The position numbers and the translations under genes are program-made. From assembly GCA_007115705.1 (NCBI GenBank), contig QXEO01000234.1, positions 2,337,375 to 2,401,374 on the forward strand: 64,000 nt of DNA, in the 5' to 3' direction. Source of the stretch: Dactylis glomerata (lineage: Eukaryota; Streptophyta; Magnoliopsida; Poales; Poaceae). The notes under the pieces were generated by a model that saw nothing but the letters and a program-made list of their open reading frames with translations, had not been told where the DNA came from and searched no databases. Shown piece after piece: positions 32,561 through 44,400 of the stretch. Position 1 is the stretch's first letter; each line of letters opens with the position of its first letter.

Positions 32561-33085
32561 CTAACCCAGCTGAATCTCTTCCAGGATCAAACCCCTTCTC
32601 CGCATGCCGTCTCTCTTTCGAAACCTTTGATCTGTTCTTTCCTGGTCATCGATCCACCATGAAGGGAGAGGGCAAGGCCGCCGCCGTTAAGGGAAAGGGC
32701 AAGCCCGCCGCCGTTAAAGGGAAAGGGCAAGGCCGCCGCCAGGTAAGATCCCCCTCGCATTGTGATCCCAGTGAAACGTATCTCCGCATCAGTCGGGCGG
32801 CTCATTTGTTACGCGCGGTTGTTGCTGCAGGCCCAAGTCTACCGGCGGCGGAGACGACGGTGAGGGATGTAGGAAGGGCAGCGAAGGCTGGCACGCCTTC
32901 ATGTGAGACATCTCTCTCTTACACGTGCGCTCTATTATATTCCGAGTCTACTTCCATGATTTTTCTGCTCGTAGGTCCGAATTCAGGGTTGCGTACAAGG
33001 AGAAAAAACCCAGCGCCAAGGCATCCATTGTGAGCCACCTCAAACTGTTTTGATTTAATTATGGTTTCGCTCTTCTATATATATA

Positions 33086-33432
33086 CTCCCTTCTTCCAAA
33101 TTATATATGATACTCCCTCCGTTCCGAAATGTAAGCCTTTTTAGAAAGCTAAGTTAGCTCTTTAAAAAGGCTTACATTTTGGGACAGAGGTAATACATAT
33201 TAGTTTTGGTTAAAGTCAAATCTTATAAACTTTGAGCAAATATATATCAAATAATATTAAGAAATATACAACATTAACTTAATATTATTAGAACTATTAT
33301 AAAATTTTTTTTTTCATATTATATGCATTTGATACCATAAAATTTATTATTTTTGTATATATAGTTGATTAAATTTTATGAATTTTGACTTTAACCAAAC
33401 CTAATTTGCATCCTAAATTGGGAAGGAGGAAG
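33086..33432. mobile_element. Stowaway-type MITE in the HMGB intron, host of a nested MITE
   Basis: The left end CTCCCTTCTTCCAAATTA and the reverse strand of the right end CTTCCTCCTTCCCAATTTA form the terminal inverted repeats. TA flanks both sides (ATA|CTCCC and GGAAG|TA), as expected for Tc1/mariner-derived Stowaways. It lies in the intron between exons 3 and 4. Confidence 0.75.
33113..33192. mobile_element. Nested 80-bp Stowaway MITE
   Basis: CTCCCTCCGTTCCGAAATGTAAGCCTTTTT... and its inverted partner ending AAAGGCTTACATTTTGGGAC then AGAGG form a near-complete foldback. It sits inside the larger Stowaway at 33086-33432. Confidence 0.85.
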
Positions 33433-34055
33433 TATCTGACATGTTTTCCTGTGTGCTGTTTGTCCGTTAGGTCAACAAGTCTGCATCACGGAAATGGAAG
33501 GCCATGCCCATGAAAGTAAGTATACTGATCTTTACAATGCTCATATACTAGTCTCTGATAAGATCTTTACCTGGTTTGAATTTCCGGTGTTGGTTTCTGT
33601 TTACTTGGAACAACATCCAATCATTGTATCCAGTGCACCAACTTTTACATGCATGTTTGCGGCTCATGCTTTTCAGGAGAAGGATCTTTACAAGGTTGCT
33701 GCACAGGAACAAAACCAGGCCCCTCCATCGAATGAGGTAATAGCAGTGCCATCATGATTTGTTCTCGATCCGTACGTATGGCAAAAATTTCAAATTTGTA
33801 TGTGCCGATTTTGATTCCTTTCAGGAGTTTAACAATGACGAGGAGGCTCATCCATCAGTTCCTAGTTACGATCCTTATCACATGGTTGGCAGTGGCATGG
33901 TATTGAAAGTTAGCCTTTCCGTTGATGATATTTGTATTTATGCGCCACTTAGATTTGCAACTTTGTATTTTTAAGAGAACTTAATTTGTCATTTTAGTGA
34001 CACTCTTTCTCAAGCAAGGCAGCCGATAAGTCATCGAAGGGTTTGTTTGAATAAT

Positions 34056-35743
34056 GGACTGGTAACCATTACTCATTTGAAAGTTTCCCACCGTGATCTA
34101 ATATCTTTTAAAGAAAATGACGTGAGAACCCGCGGTGAAGAAATAAGGATTGTTATAGTTAATATAACAAGCAGGTGCGTATGGTATTTAGGCTTGTGGG
34201 CTCTTGTTAAATATCTTTTGATGATTGTATATTGTTTTATTTTTGGTATCCTCTTTATTTAGAAGGTTAGTGATGCCAGATTAAATTCATCATCACTCTG
34301 GACAAATAACTTTCTGATATAATCGTATTCTTTGTAAATATATTGTAGCCCTTGACTGCCTATTGTGAAGTGTATTGTTTATTTTGATCTGTGGTAGTAG
34401 TTACACATGTACTGCATACTTTGCTCCTTGCTTAGTTTGCAAAGGATATTGCACTGGCTTCAACAGTGCATTTTGTGAAGGATATTGTAGCCCTTGACTG
34501 CCTATTGTGAAGGATATTGTAGCCCTTGATTGCCTATTGTAAAAAGTGTACTGTTTATTTTGTTTAGTTTGCATACTATGTCAGGGTGGTCCAACAGTGC
34601 ATTTTTTAATTTAACTATATATTTTTTAAAACTTTTCTATAATATATAGGCTATATAGAAATTTTAGGATGATCCACCCTCGCCACCCTTTTTATCCACT
34701 ACTGCTGGCTTGAATACTAGTGTTAGCAAGCTATCTCCAAGTAGGTTCACTTTCACATTGCAAAACTGCAAAGTGCTAGGAGCCGAGTAGATTCTTAGTT
34801 GAGAATATTATTATTGATATTTCTGGTTTTTACAAAAAAATATGTAATTAAATTTTTACGCTCTAGACTAAGCATATCTGAACCGTGTTAAATTGCTTTA
34901 ATTCTTACGGAACTATTTCGCTGCAGGTATTGGGATTCCGGAGTATTGACACATCCTGATTTTGGCTGCTGAGAATTTGACACTATTCACGGATGCCAGA
35001 AACCTTAGCTGTCGTTGTCTCTTGTTTCATGACTGGCGGTGTAATTCGATGCTGTGGAAACATCCATCTAACCTTTTTATTCTGGTGGTAAAATGTTGAA
35101 TGTAATGAAGTGCTTGAATTTCCTAAAAAGAAATTCTATGGAATCTGTTGTTGCACCGATGCTTGTGCAATGTAAGTTTCCTAACTCATAATTCCTGTCG
35201 TGTTTAGACCTTGGGCGGGAAGGCTTCACATTTGTTTGTTTAATGGTGGAAGAAGTGCTGCTTGCTTCTCTGCTGATCGTTTGGTGATTAAATATGGCCG
35301 GAAAAGTCGGATGTCAGCAGGTTTTGCCATTTCCGGGTCACCATGCAGCCAAGGAACGACAGGAAAAACGGGGATACATTTACAGAGCGAATTATTTTCA
35401 GTCGTTTTGGCTAATATCTTGAACCAAGCAGGCTCTAACTGGTTTTATGATTACATGGTTCACATGATATTTTCATAAAGTGTCTAAGAGCAAAAAAGGA
35501 CGTTAAGATCGTAGCAAGACCTTACAAACAGAACCAGCCGCCTCCTTAAATAAACCCTAGCTGCCGTAGCTCCGCCTCCTCTGTTGGCCTGTTCCTCCTC
35601 CTTTGGTCGGCCTTGCTGGCATCGGGAGGGGCAGGTAACCTGATTTAGCGCTGGAGTTTTCTAATAAAAATTAGTTAGGTTATCTAGTTTTCTATGACAA
35701 TGGGAAATGGACTCAGGGGCTGGCCTCTACGACTAACCTCCTA
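34056..35743. other. 3' flank of the HMGB gene and spacer
   Basis: No gene recognised. Around 34930-35120 the sequence looks like a plant 3' UTR (TTTTATTCTGGTGG ... TGAATGTAATGAAG), probably of the HMGB gene. At 35550-35640 a GC-richer CCTAGCTGCCGTAGCTCCGC stretch resembles the 5' part of cereal SINE/LINE copies but lacks a clear tail. Confidence 0.4.
34339..34545 (+). repeat. Short repeats of a 32-bp unit
   Basis: GATATTGTAGCCCTTGACTG...TATTGTGAAG occurs at about 34339, 34481 and 34513, the last two directly adjacent. Confidence 0.85.
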
Positions 35744-36015
35744 AGAGCAATTATAATAGTGTAGTCGGCTGCTGGCTATAAACCTAGTGCCATGTCATCT
35801 ATAGCCAACTTAGAGCTAACATGTACAATAGTGAGTTATGAAATTGTAGTATTTTATTAATATGTGGTCCAACTTTCACTCTCTCAAAGTGTCTAGAAGC
35901 ACGTGCTAGAGCTGAAGAGCTCACTCTTCTTCTCTCTTCTCTCACCTCCAACTAAGTACAAATATATTACTTTAATTTTTATAACCTGCTAACTGGACCT
36001 TATTGTATTTGCTCT
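35744..36015. mobile_element. Probable MITE, about 272 bp
   Basis: The ends are AGAGCAATTATAATAGTG at 35744 and, on the reverse strand of the right end, AGAGCAAATACAATAAGG. The interior (TAGTCGGCTGCTGGCTATAA, AGCCAACTTAGAGC) matches a common Triticeae MITE type from memory. A target duplication is not certain. Confidence 0.65.
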
Positions 36016-36559
36016 AACCAATCTGTCACTATCATAGACGATGCCTAGCTCAGATTACGCGCAAACGATTGGAGCATATGATTTGCCTAGTAAGCACTCT
36101 ATGGCCCAGAACTAGCCCATAGTTGTCCCGATAAGTGGACCAAAAAAACTTAGCTCTGCCTTTTTTTTAGAATCAAACTTAGCTCTGCCCTGATCGGCCT
36201 CTGATGACTTAGTTTACATTTTGATCAGTACCGATGATAGCACGAATTGAAAAAAGTGGCATTAGAAACCAAATCATGTCACGAGATTGAGCTTCAACTA
36301 ACAGCTTAGGATCACATTACTCATTACGAATTACTACATGTCATACGAGTACCAGCATATATACTTGCCCATCTCCATCTACACTAATAGAAACCGCACA
36401 GTGATGTAAACACCCTGCTTTGCCGCCATAATACCCAAGCTAAACCACTTCTGACTGATTCCGAGCCCTCCCTGATATCACCATAATCCAAGGGGCAAAC
36501 CAAAAAACAAGCACAGAAACAGAGGCTCTCGCCGCTGCCGCCGGCGATGCTGCTACAGC
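36016..36559. other. 3' flank of the NET-type gene
   Basis: AT-rich sequence with no gene. The part from about 36380 to 36559 is probably the 3' UTR of the minus-strand gene. Confidence 0.45.
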
Positions 36560-38958
36560 CTACAGGCAGAAGCAGCCGCCGTTGTACTTGGCAGCGCCAT
36601 TGCCGCCCTTCATCTGCTCGCCGACCTTCCTCACCGCCACCGGCGCCGGCGCGCACGGCGTCCACTCCGCCGCGAGCCGCACCCTCGCCAGCCACCACCA
36701 CCCATTACCGGCGCCCTTGCCCTTGCCGCCGCGCTTCCTTCTCGCCGCCTGCGCCTCGGCAGCCAGACGGCGGTTCTCGTTGCGCAGCCTGTCGATCTCG
36801 ACGGCGGCCACCTTGCGCTCGGCCTCCCAGGCGGCCATGGCCTCGTAGCACTCGCGGTTGCGCATCTCCAGCCCGTACACCTGCGCCTGCAGCGCCTCGA
36901 TCTTCCGGCCCAGCATGCACACCCGGTGGTCCTCCCGGAGCTTCACCACGAGCCGCGCCATCTCGGCGGCCCGGCGCCGCGTGTACCCGAGCTCGGCCGC
37001 CGCCGCCGCGGCCTCCTCCTCGGCCGCCGAGGCCCGGAAGCCGAGGCGCGCGTTCTCGCCCAGCAATACCAGCCGCTCCGACTCCAGCACCTCGAGTAAA
37101 CTCCCCTGCAGCTCGATCTTCCTGGCCGACTCCGCGTTCCGCCGCTCCGCCTCGTCCGCCAGCACGTCCCGGCCCACCCACGCCATGACCAGCTCCGCCA
37201 CCACCATCTCCCCGTCCACCGCCGGAGCAGCGGCGTAGCTGCGGTGGTGGTCATCGTCGTAGGAACGAGAGTGGGGCTGGAAGGAGAGCGAGCTGCTCCC
37301 GGCGTCGGAGGAGCGGTCGTCGACGTCGGACGAGCACTCGGAGACAGCTGAGGCGGCGTTGACGGCGGCGCTCAGGTTGAGGTTGAGGTGCGGGTGGGCC
37401 TTGGCGATGAGGGACTGGGAGTAGCGGTCGGCGAGGTAGAGGTAGCGGTGGTGCAGGTCGGTGAGGAGCGCCAGCAGCTGCGGCCGCCGGTGGTAGTAGT
37501 TCTCCGCGCGCTCCGCGAAGGAGTGGTCCGTGGCCGCCGCCGCCGCGTCCTCCGGCACGCTCACCGCCAGCGCGCGCACGCGCTGCTCGATGTCTGCAGG
37601 TCCAAAACAGTTCTCACATTAGGGAAAATGCAGCAAATAAGATCGTTTTAGCCTTTGGCCTTAATTAACCTGACTTCGGTAATCCTAACCACAGTAAGTA
37701 AAATGTTAAGTAATTTCCGACCTTAACAAATCTTGCTATGATGAGCCTGACGAGAAGGAATCGAAAATTCAGCAATTCACATGGACCGAGTGTTACAGAA
37801 TGGACAAATAGACGAAGTTAAAAACAAAACTGTGAAGTGACAGTGATAGTGCCCGTGACATGACTGCTCGCTATCGTATCATCCATTGGATTTTTCACTG
37901 CTGCCGGCCGGCCGGCGAAAGGGTTGACCTGTGATGATGCTGCTCACTTTGGCAGATGCTAGCAATATTCTAGTGATCTCGAATGGAACTTGCGCGAACG
38001 AGTTCAAATTTCGAAATCCGGTGACGGAGGCGGCGAAAGGCTGGGAGAAGAATCCGAGGCAGAGCATGAAGTCACGAACTCTTGCCGAAAGGAGGAGATT
38101 CCAGGACGAGGAGCTAGTGAACAAAAAGAAAAGGAACGGAAGCGCGTCATCACTTTCGTTTCCTCAATTTGAGTCCTTTTCTCTCTCTCCACGGATCTGA
38201 GCAAAGTACTTGCACAAGCCATTGCCTTTTGACGAAGTACGCATGCAGACAGCACACTGGAATAGCAAAAATGAAGCTCTGCAGTCCCGTGTCTGAGCAT
38301 GAAGTGAGTACACACACAGACGGATGGATCACAGTACACTAGCTAGAGCTAGAGGAATACTGCCTGCCGCTGCCACAGTGATCGTACGTAGCTACTCGCA
38401 AGAGCTAGGTGAGAATCCTGCGCGCCATTAATGGCGGATCAGAGGACACCCGTGAGCTTTCATCAGTTGTCTAGTACGAGCTTGCTCGCTTGGTCGGCAT
38501 GGGTACTATGATAAAGTGTGAAAGTGTGATGCGAGATGGAATTAAACCTTGAGAATCTACTCACTGCAAATCCTGCATCCTAGATTGAACTGTTAAACCA
38601 ACTACAGTACAGTATCACTGCTGCTGCAGCACAAGGCAGCAATAATCGCCGATTCACTGGAGGTCTGCAGCGCATTAACATCAGAATTAAAATACAGCTT
38701 CGATCTGTATGTGCTACTACCATGTACTCTACGCTAGTGTACGGATGTTGAACAGAGCTCGCTCACGAGTATGCTCCTGCTAGTGCTTAGCAAGGCATGC
38801 TCAGCCTCGTGTGTGGACGCACGCACAGGGATCACAGGAAACAGTGGCAAGGGAAGGAGTGATCGGTCACCTGCAATGGCCGCCTGGAGCCATGGAGGGC
38901 ACGTGGGCAGGCGAGCCTCCACCTCTTGCTCCAGCCCCTGCTGCTGCAGCGTCTCCAT
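36560..38958 (-). CDS. Kinase-interacting (KIP1-like)/NET-family protein with NAB domain, 373 residues
   Basis: Two coding exons: 38958-38871 (METLQQQGLEQEVEARL, then CPPWLQAAIA) and 37593-36560. They total 1,122 nt with intact splice phase. A 5' UTR exon reaches from 39166 to the ATG, and another lies near 40440-40313. Residues about 22-85 match the actin-binding NAB/KIP1 domain (PPWLQAAIADIEQRVRAL, then HSFAERAENYYHRRPQLLAL and LYLADRYS). The canonical N-terminal WWWDSH is missing, as in short divergent members. Residues about 180-310 are a predicted coiled coil (Leu/Glu/Arg/Ala heptads), followed by a basic KRGGKGKGAG stretch. Such proteins link actin to membranes and interact with receptor kinases. 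The last four residues CFCL resemble a CaaL prenylation box. The gene is very GC-rich, common for grass genes. Confidence 0.85.
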
Positions 38959-39169
38959 GGCCGGCCCTCGCTGGGAAACCAGGACGGGAATTCGGCCCGA
39001 CGCGGCGTGCCTTGCGATGTGATGCTTCTCTGACGCTGCTGCTGACTGACTGCCTCGTCGCCTCGCCTGGCACTGCTCCGCTTGGCGCCTGACGCAAGGC
39101 AATCCCCACGCGACTCGCTCGTGAACAGCGGCAGAGGTAGATAGTCTCGTCCCTGTCTGTCTGAACCTG

Positions 39170-40312
39170 CAAACAGCGCAGGCAAGGTTAAGCCATGGCG
39201 TGACGAAATACTACACTGGGATAAAACAATTTCATACTGTGCTACCACAGCAAAAGCTCATCAGAAAACCGAGGAAAAAAGTCGTCCAGCGGAACAGTGG
39301 ACAGCCGGCGGCACTGTGTGATGCGATGGGAGGCCGAGACGTGACGCAGCGGGCGCGGCGGTGTCGTCCCGTCGCCGGATTTGGGGGGGATGGCCGCGGT
39401 CGACACGGCGCTGTGCTGATGGGACTTGCTACGTCGCTAATCTCGACGCAGCCGGTGACAGGGCCGGTGGGTGGCCTACGGCTAGGGGGGGCTAGCTACA
39501 AGGTGCAGGTGTGGGCACGGTTGATTTCGCGGCGACCGAGGCCCGTGTTGGATTCAGTGAGCGTCAAAGGAAAAGCCCAGGTAAAAAAATGCGACAGTGG
39601 GTAAAAGTAGACTAGTGAGGATCGCCCATGGAAGCATTTCAAATGGGTACCGCCCGCTCCTAATCCTAGTATTAGCAGCAGTACTACAACTCCTACCAGT
39701 ACAGTGTTAGCTGATTCGAACGGATTTGGGTCTGCCTTCTCTTCTGATGTGGGTAACGGTTGGGGAGAAAGGAAGACGAAGACGACAGTGTCCTTCTCTT
39801 TCCTTTGAACATAAACGAGGACGGCGACATGTGTAGTGGAGCTACTAGTGCGGGGCAGTGGGAGTTGTTTACTGGCTTCTAGTGTGCATCCTCTTCCTTT
39901 TCCTATCCCAACAGAGGGGGTTTGAAATTTGGACCTTTCTTTTTACCGATGAATAACTAACTAACTAACTACTCTGCCCTTTTCTTTTTTCAAAAAAAAA
40001 ACTACCAAGGAGTAATCGACTGTGGAGGACAACAAGAAATGGAAGCATTCATCTCGGCTCATGCTAGATGATTGGCAACCTAACTGAAAATAGATAGCCT
40101 TAACAAACAATGGTGGAACTCTAATTGGAGGATGGGGAATTGGGCATGTTTCAAGGCTTTTGAATGTTACCACTACTACTACTGCTACACTATGAGAGAA
40201 GGACCAAAAAGGAACCCGCATGTTTAATTCTCTGTGAAAACGAAAAGAAATTGCAGACATCAAGAGCTAAACATTCCCTTTCAGAGAGAGAAGAGGGAGA
40301 GAGACTTACAGG
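39170..40312 (-). other. Long 5' UTR intron of the NET-type gene
   Basis: Donor CCT|GTAAGTCTCTCTCC at 40312 and acceptor TTTGCAG at about 39167 bound an intron of about 1.1 kb within the leader. No other gene is seen in it. It contains short runs such as (TAACTAAC) near 39956-39970. Confidence 0.55.
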
Positions 40313-40338
40313 TCAGCAGTAGTGGATGCGGAGACGAG

Positions 40339-40365
40339 CTATGGAGGAGGAAGAGAGCGCGCCAT
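40339..40365 (-). CDS. Upstream ORF (8 codons) in the NET-type gene leader
   Basis: In the first 5' UTR exon the reverse strand reads ACAATGGCGCGC, with purine at -3 and G at +4, then ends in TAG after eight codons (MARSLPPP). Short uORFs in good context often reduce translation of the main ORF. That it is in the transcript depends on the inferred exon. Confidence 0.5.
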   Translation of the reverse strand: MARSLPPP

Positions 40366-40490
40366 TGTTTCCTTTCCAGGAACAAGAAGAGCTCACTCGA
40401 GCAGCTGGCCTGTGGTGGAGTGACGAAGTCTTCCTTTGTTCCCACTTCCCACTAGTACTTACTGGACAGTGGAGAGAAACATGAGCTTGC

Positions 40491-40497
40491 TTATATA
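40491..40497 (-). promoter_or_regulatory. TATA box of the NET-type gene
   Basis: The reverse strand reads TGCTATATAAGCAAGC. A start about 30 bp downstream (around 40465) would give a leader that includes the 40440-40313 exon. Confidence 0.65.
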
Positions 40498-41411
40498 GCA
40501 GCAGCTTGTGACTTGTGTGTGTAGCCTCGGCCCGTACGGGAGGTCCCGTCCTTCATCTCAGCCGTCCAGCTGCCCAGCAACGAGCGGTCAAGATGAGGTT
40601 TGGGGCGTTGCTTGTTGGTGGTTTGTTGGATGGAGGCAGTGAATGTAATGGCAAAGTTTGGAGTAGAAAAGAAACCCAACGAACCTACCAAAACCACCCA
40701 GCCATCGGTTCGAGGACGACAACTTTATTAAGCTAAAGCCATTTACTCTCGAGTGTTAATGCGACACGAGGATTTCAAAACGGGTTGCTGTGTCATTTGA
40801 ACGTGCTAACCGGGAGAGCCCAGGATCGCGCCTGCAAATCGTTGGAGGATTCAAATTCATACTCGGATCATATATCTTCTTCCTTTGAATCTGCTGACTA
40901 GAATGTAGAGCTGGCAAGGTAGCACTTCACCTTTCAATGACTGTACATAATCACTTCTGAAAACGACTGTGCCATGGCGCGAGAACATAGTTTGAGGATT
41001 CAAACTTCAATATTTCCCGAAAACAGACACAGGCGAACAGCTGGCAGGCAATCTTGCCACCACCTTCCAGTGACTGCAAAATGACTTCTAAAGATAAACT
41101 GAGATTACATGAAATATGCATCCAATAAAAAATAGAGCTCGATTAGTTGCTATATACTGTACATGTGAGGCTAAAATGACTGTAAAATGGCTTCCAAAGT
41201 ACTGAAATGGGCCTGCGGTCAAATATAACTCGATAGTTGCTATATAGACTGTACAGGTCAGGTTAAAACATTGTATGCTGACTAGTATGAGGGGAGACAT
41301 TAGTGCATCGGGTGTGCTAACTGCTAACTACAAGTCAGCTTACAGTCTCCCCCAAAATGGCAGTTTCAATTGCAAACATGATACAACATCTCGCAACAAA
41401 TTTTCCAGTTT
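40498..41411. other. Intergenic region between the NET-type promoter and the THO1 3' end
   Basis: No gene. A loose duplication (CTCGATTAGTTGCTATATAC with CTGTAC, and CTCGATAGTTGCTATATAGA with CTGTAC) lies at about 41140 and 41230. The segment just below 41411 should hold the THO1 3' UTR. Confidence 0.5.
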
Positions 41412-44400
41412 CTATCGAGGGTCTCTACTATGTGCAGTTTTCGAGTTATGATCTTCGCCATCGTCTTCAGCTTCACACTGTCCGGATTCCGGCCCAGAGA
41501 CTTCGCCTGGGCTCCGCTTCTGGCCATCCTCTACCGCGGGGTTGTCGGAATCCATTGGTACGGCGCCTTCTTCCTGGTCACCGCTGCCGCCACCATCAGT
41601 GTCTGGCGTAGCCGCAGCAACCTTCATGGAGAATTCCATGGCCAAGGCATAAGATGCGCATTAATCGCCATCAACAACACAGAACACAACACAACAGCTA
41701 GCCCAGATATGCGCCAGAAGATGCTCCAAGTACCTGGGGCTCTTTGGGTTGAGATGAAGTGCCTCTTGTATCTTCCCTTTTAGGTCGTTTAGCCTTCTCA
41801 CCAGGCTTTGAATTGAATTTGGCACGAACGTCAGCTGGCAGGAGTTCTGGAGGTACAACCCCTTCAATCCCATAGTCACAAAACTGAAATAAGGCAATAA
41901 CCATTAGCTGATAATAAAACATGGATAAGTAGACATTGATATTGTGCTCAAGCTTGCATGCTCCCCAAAGTTTGAAAAAAAATGGTATTTCATAGTATTA
42001 CATTTTGTGAGAAGGCATGTGAACTAGCAAAAAGTTTTGCAATGATATGTTCATTTGTGAGCTGTATAAAAAGACAGAATGAATGCCAAAGATAGCAATA
42101 ATGAGTCTCAAATTTGGTTTCCCTCGTAGAACGCATACACATGACATATTTATTTTGCACATATGTTTGCTAGCAAACAACCTCTATAAATGCACATATT
42201 TATTTTTGTTTTTTCAGTTATTTTAAATAAATTTCTTCACTCGGGAGAATTTGCATAAATTACAATGACAAAAAGCATATATGCTGAGAGACTGTATAAC
42301 AATTGCATAACACATACTCGAGAAAAACCTTCCAAATCTTGTCTTGCTGAAAATCGTAAACCTTTCCAGCAATAAACCTGTCAAACAAATGATGATCTTG
42401 AGACGACATAATGTTTTCAATAGAAAATGCAATAATGTATCCAACAACAGGTCATATGCAAACAAAAAAATACACTCTTGAAACCAGTGTATATTAAATG
42501 AGGACCTCGTTTCATGCACTGAGCCATTGACAAAAGCACATGACATTTTGTTTGTCTAATGTGAATAGAACTATACCTATCTTTGTGTGGGACAAAACCT
42601 GTTACCACGACAACGATATTGTTTTTCGATATAGGCATTGTCCATTGTGTCAGGTAGATCATGGGATGAGAAAAGCTGGGTTTAATAAAATGAGGATACA
42701 GATGCCTGGCTCACACATTTCCTTCCAAGATGAAACATGTAAGCACAACAACACGTTAAATTCCCAGCTAAATATCCACACAAATCAGAATATGTAAGGG
42801 AGAATTTCTGTTGCATCTGCAAATATTATGATAACACTAAGATTTTTTATTAATTCATTTTACCAGAATATTTCGGGAGAATCATATGCTTTGTTTCAAT
42901 GGAGACTTAGGTCCAACTTGACAAATCGTTGACATAAACTTGACTTTTGAGTACGGATGACTTATGCAGTACATATATAACTAATTGGGATCCAGTCTTT
43001 ACTAGAAACTTGTAGTACAACAAACACTCGAGGAAGATAGCATTGGGATTTGAACTTACACGATTATTTTTGTGGTGATACTCCTCCTCAATACCAGCTG
43101 ATGTGTCCATCTGCAAGTTTACATTAAATGATCAGTATTAAAGGACTGCTAATAAGCTTCTGTGTTTAATACAAAAGGATGGATGGACCATATATGCAAT
43201 ATAACCATGAAAGGGAAATGAAAGTGTTTACATCTTCTGCAAGTGGTTTCCAGTATTCTGTAATTGATGGTGTGCAGACTCGGTCAGGATCAGTCAAAGC
43301 ATTCTGCAAAAAAGATGGGTCAAAATGTTGAGCATTTGAAAATTACACGCTAGAGAAAATGTCACTAGGAGCACATACAGGGAATTGGAATACTGGATAG
43401 TTCATTCAACTGAATAGGGCAGTAACTTACAGAAAAATTGTACAGGGCCCCAGTCCTACTGAGTGTCCCCACTCAAGACTCTACAACATTTTGTAATAGA
43501 AAGTAAATTTGGACAGTAAAAAAACAACTTTTTTAAAAACTCGAATAGTACCTAAAAGGGCCTAAAACCAATGCACTTTGAACCTTATACATTGGTACTT
43601 GATCAAAATACGACAATAAAGGGAAGTTGTAGCTACAACATACAGGGTTTAGTTCTGCCCATTTCCACAGTTGGGCAAGTTCTTTGTTTCCCAGTCTCCA
43701 CCTTGGCTTACTGCAGTGAAAGAAAAGAGTATAGTTAGGAAGCAGTAGAGCACAACATAATAAGGTCTCAAAGGGTGGAAACAGCTTAAAATTCTATCAC
43801 CAACCTGGCCAGCATTGACCATGCCCTATATTCTTTTTTATCGCAAAATAAGACTATTAAAATTGGACTTGGCCTGGATTTTCTGGTAAAACAATTGTGC
43901 TACAAGAACTGCGACAGTGAATGGGAAGTGTGTTGGGTCAAAGCATTTATGCAAAAATTTCCAAGTAAATTTTTATAATGTTGCCCTTTTGCTGGAGAAA
44001 TCTAGAACGCGAAATTACAATGAGAAAAATTGATGCCGGTATCCATTCCGACATCCTCTATTTCAGAATAATGTCATATTTAGCAGGAGTTTGCACAACA
44101 TAGTACTCAACATGAACTACAAATATAACAACCTATCTAATTACACCAATCAACATGAATAAGTTCCGACATTTCATAAAGCATACCGATCTGAAACTGG
44201 TCAATTCCATGTTCAAGCCAAACTTAAACAAGAAGTGGATAGTACAAAATTCCAAATAACTGTAATAGATTCCAAACTCCAAAAAGACTGTTGAGTCCTG
44301 GGCAATAATAATGATATCAGAATTGTGCGAAACAAGCTAGACATAAAACTCTATGTTCGCTTCATGATTTCACAGAAATGTGTTTGCTGCTATATGCACC

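Larger units (their letters stand above)
32659..34055 (+). pseudogene. Plant HMGB-like (HMG-box) gene, probable frameshift in exon 1
   Basis: HMGB proteins bend DNA in chromatin. Exons by GT/AG sites: 32659-32742, 32831-32902, 32975-33029, 33471-33515, 33677-33736, 33825-33899 and perhaps about 34020-34055. Exon 1 is Lys/Ala-rich (MKGEGKAAAVKGKGKPAAV). Exons 2-5 read WHAFM, SEFRVAYKEKKPSAKASI, VNKSASRKWKAMPMK and EKDLYKVAAQEQ, following the HMG-box pattern (F-x-x-EFR-x-x-YKEK, then K-x-W-K, then EK-x-x-Y). Exon 6 is acidic (EFNNDEEAHPS). The usual first helix PKRPPSAFF is absent. Exon 1 contains two near-identical repeats. The second has one extra A (GTTAAAGGG at 32714-32722 against GTTAAGGG), which puts exon 2 out of frame; without it the junction reads AAAR|PKSTGGGDD. 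It may be a pseudogene, or a start elsewhere may be used. Confidence 0.62.

Noticed and set aside
36543..37188. Long plus-strand frames opposite the NET-type gene
   Set aside because: Antisense shadows of a GC-rich coding exon, encoding only Pro/Arg/Ser low complexity. The minus strand has domains and valid splice sites.
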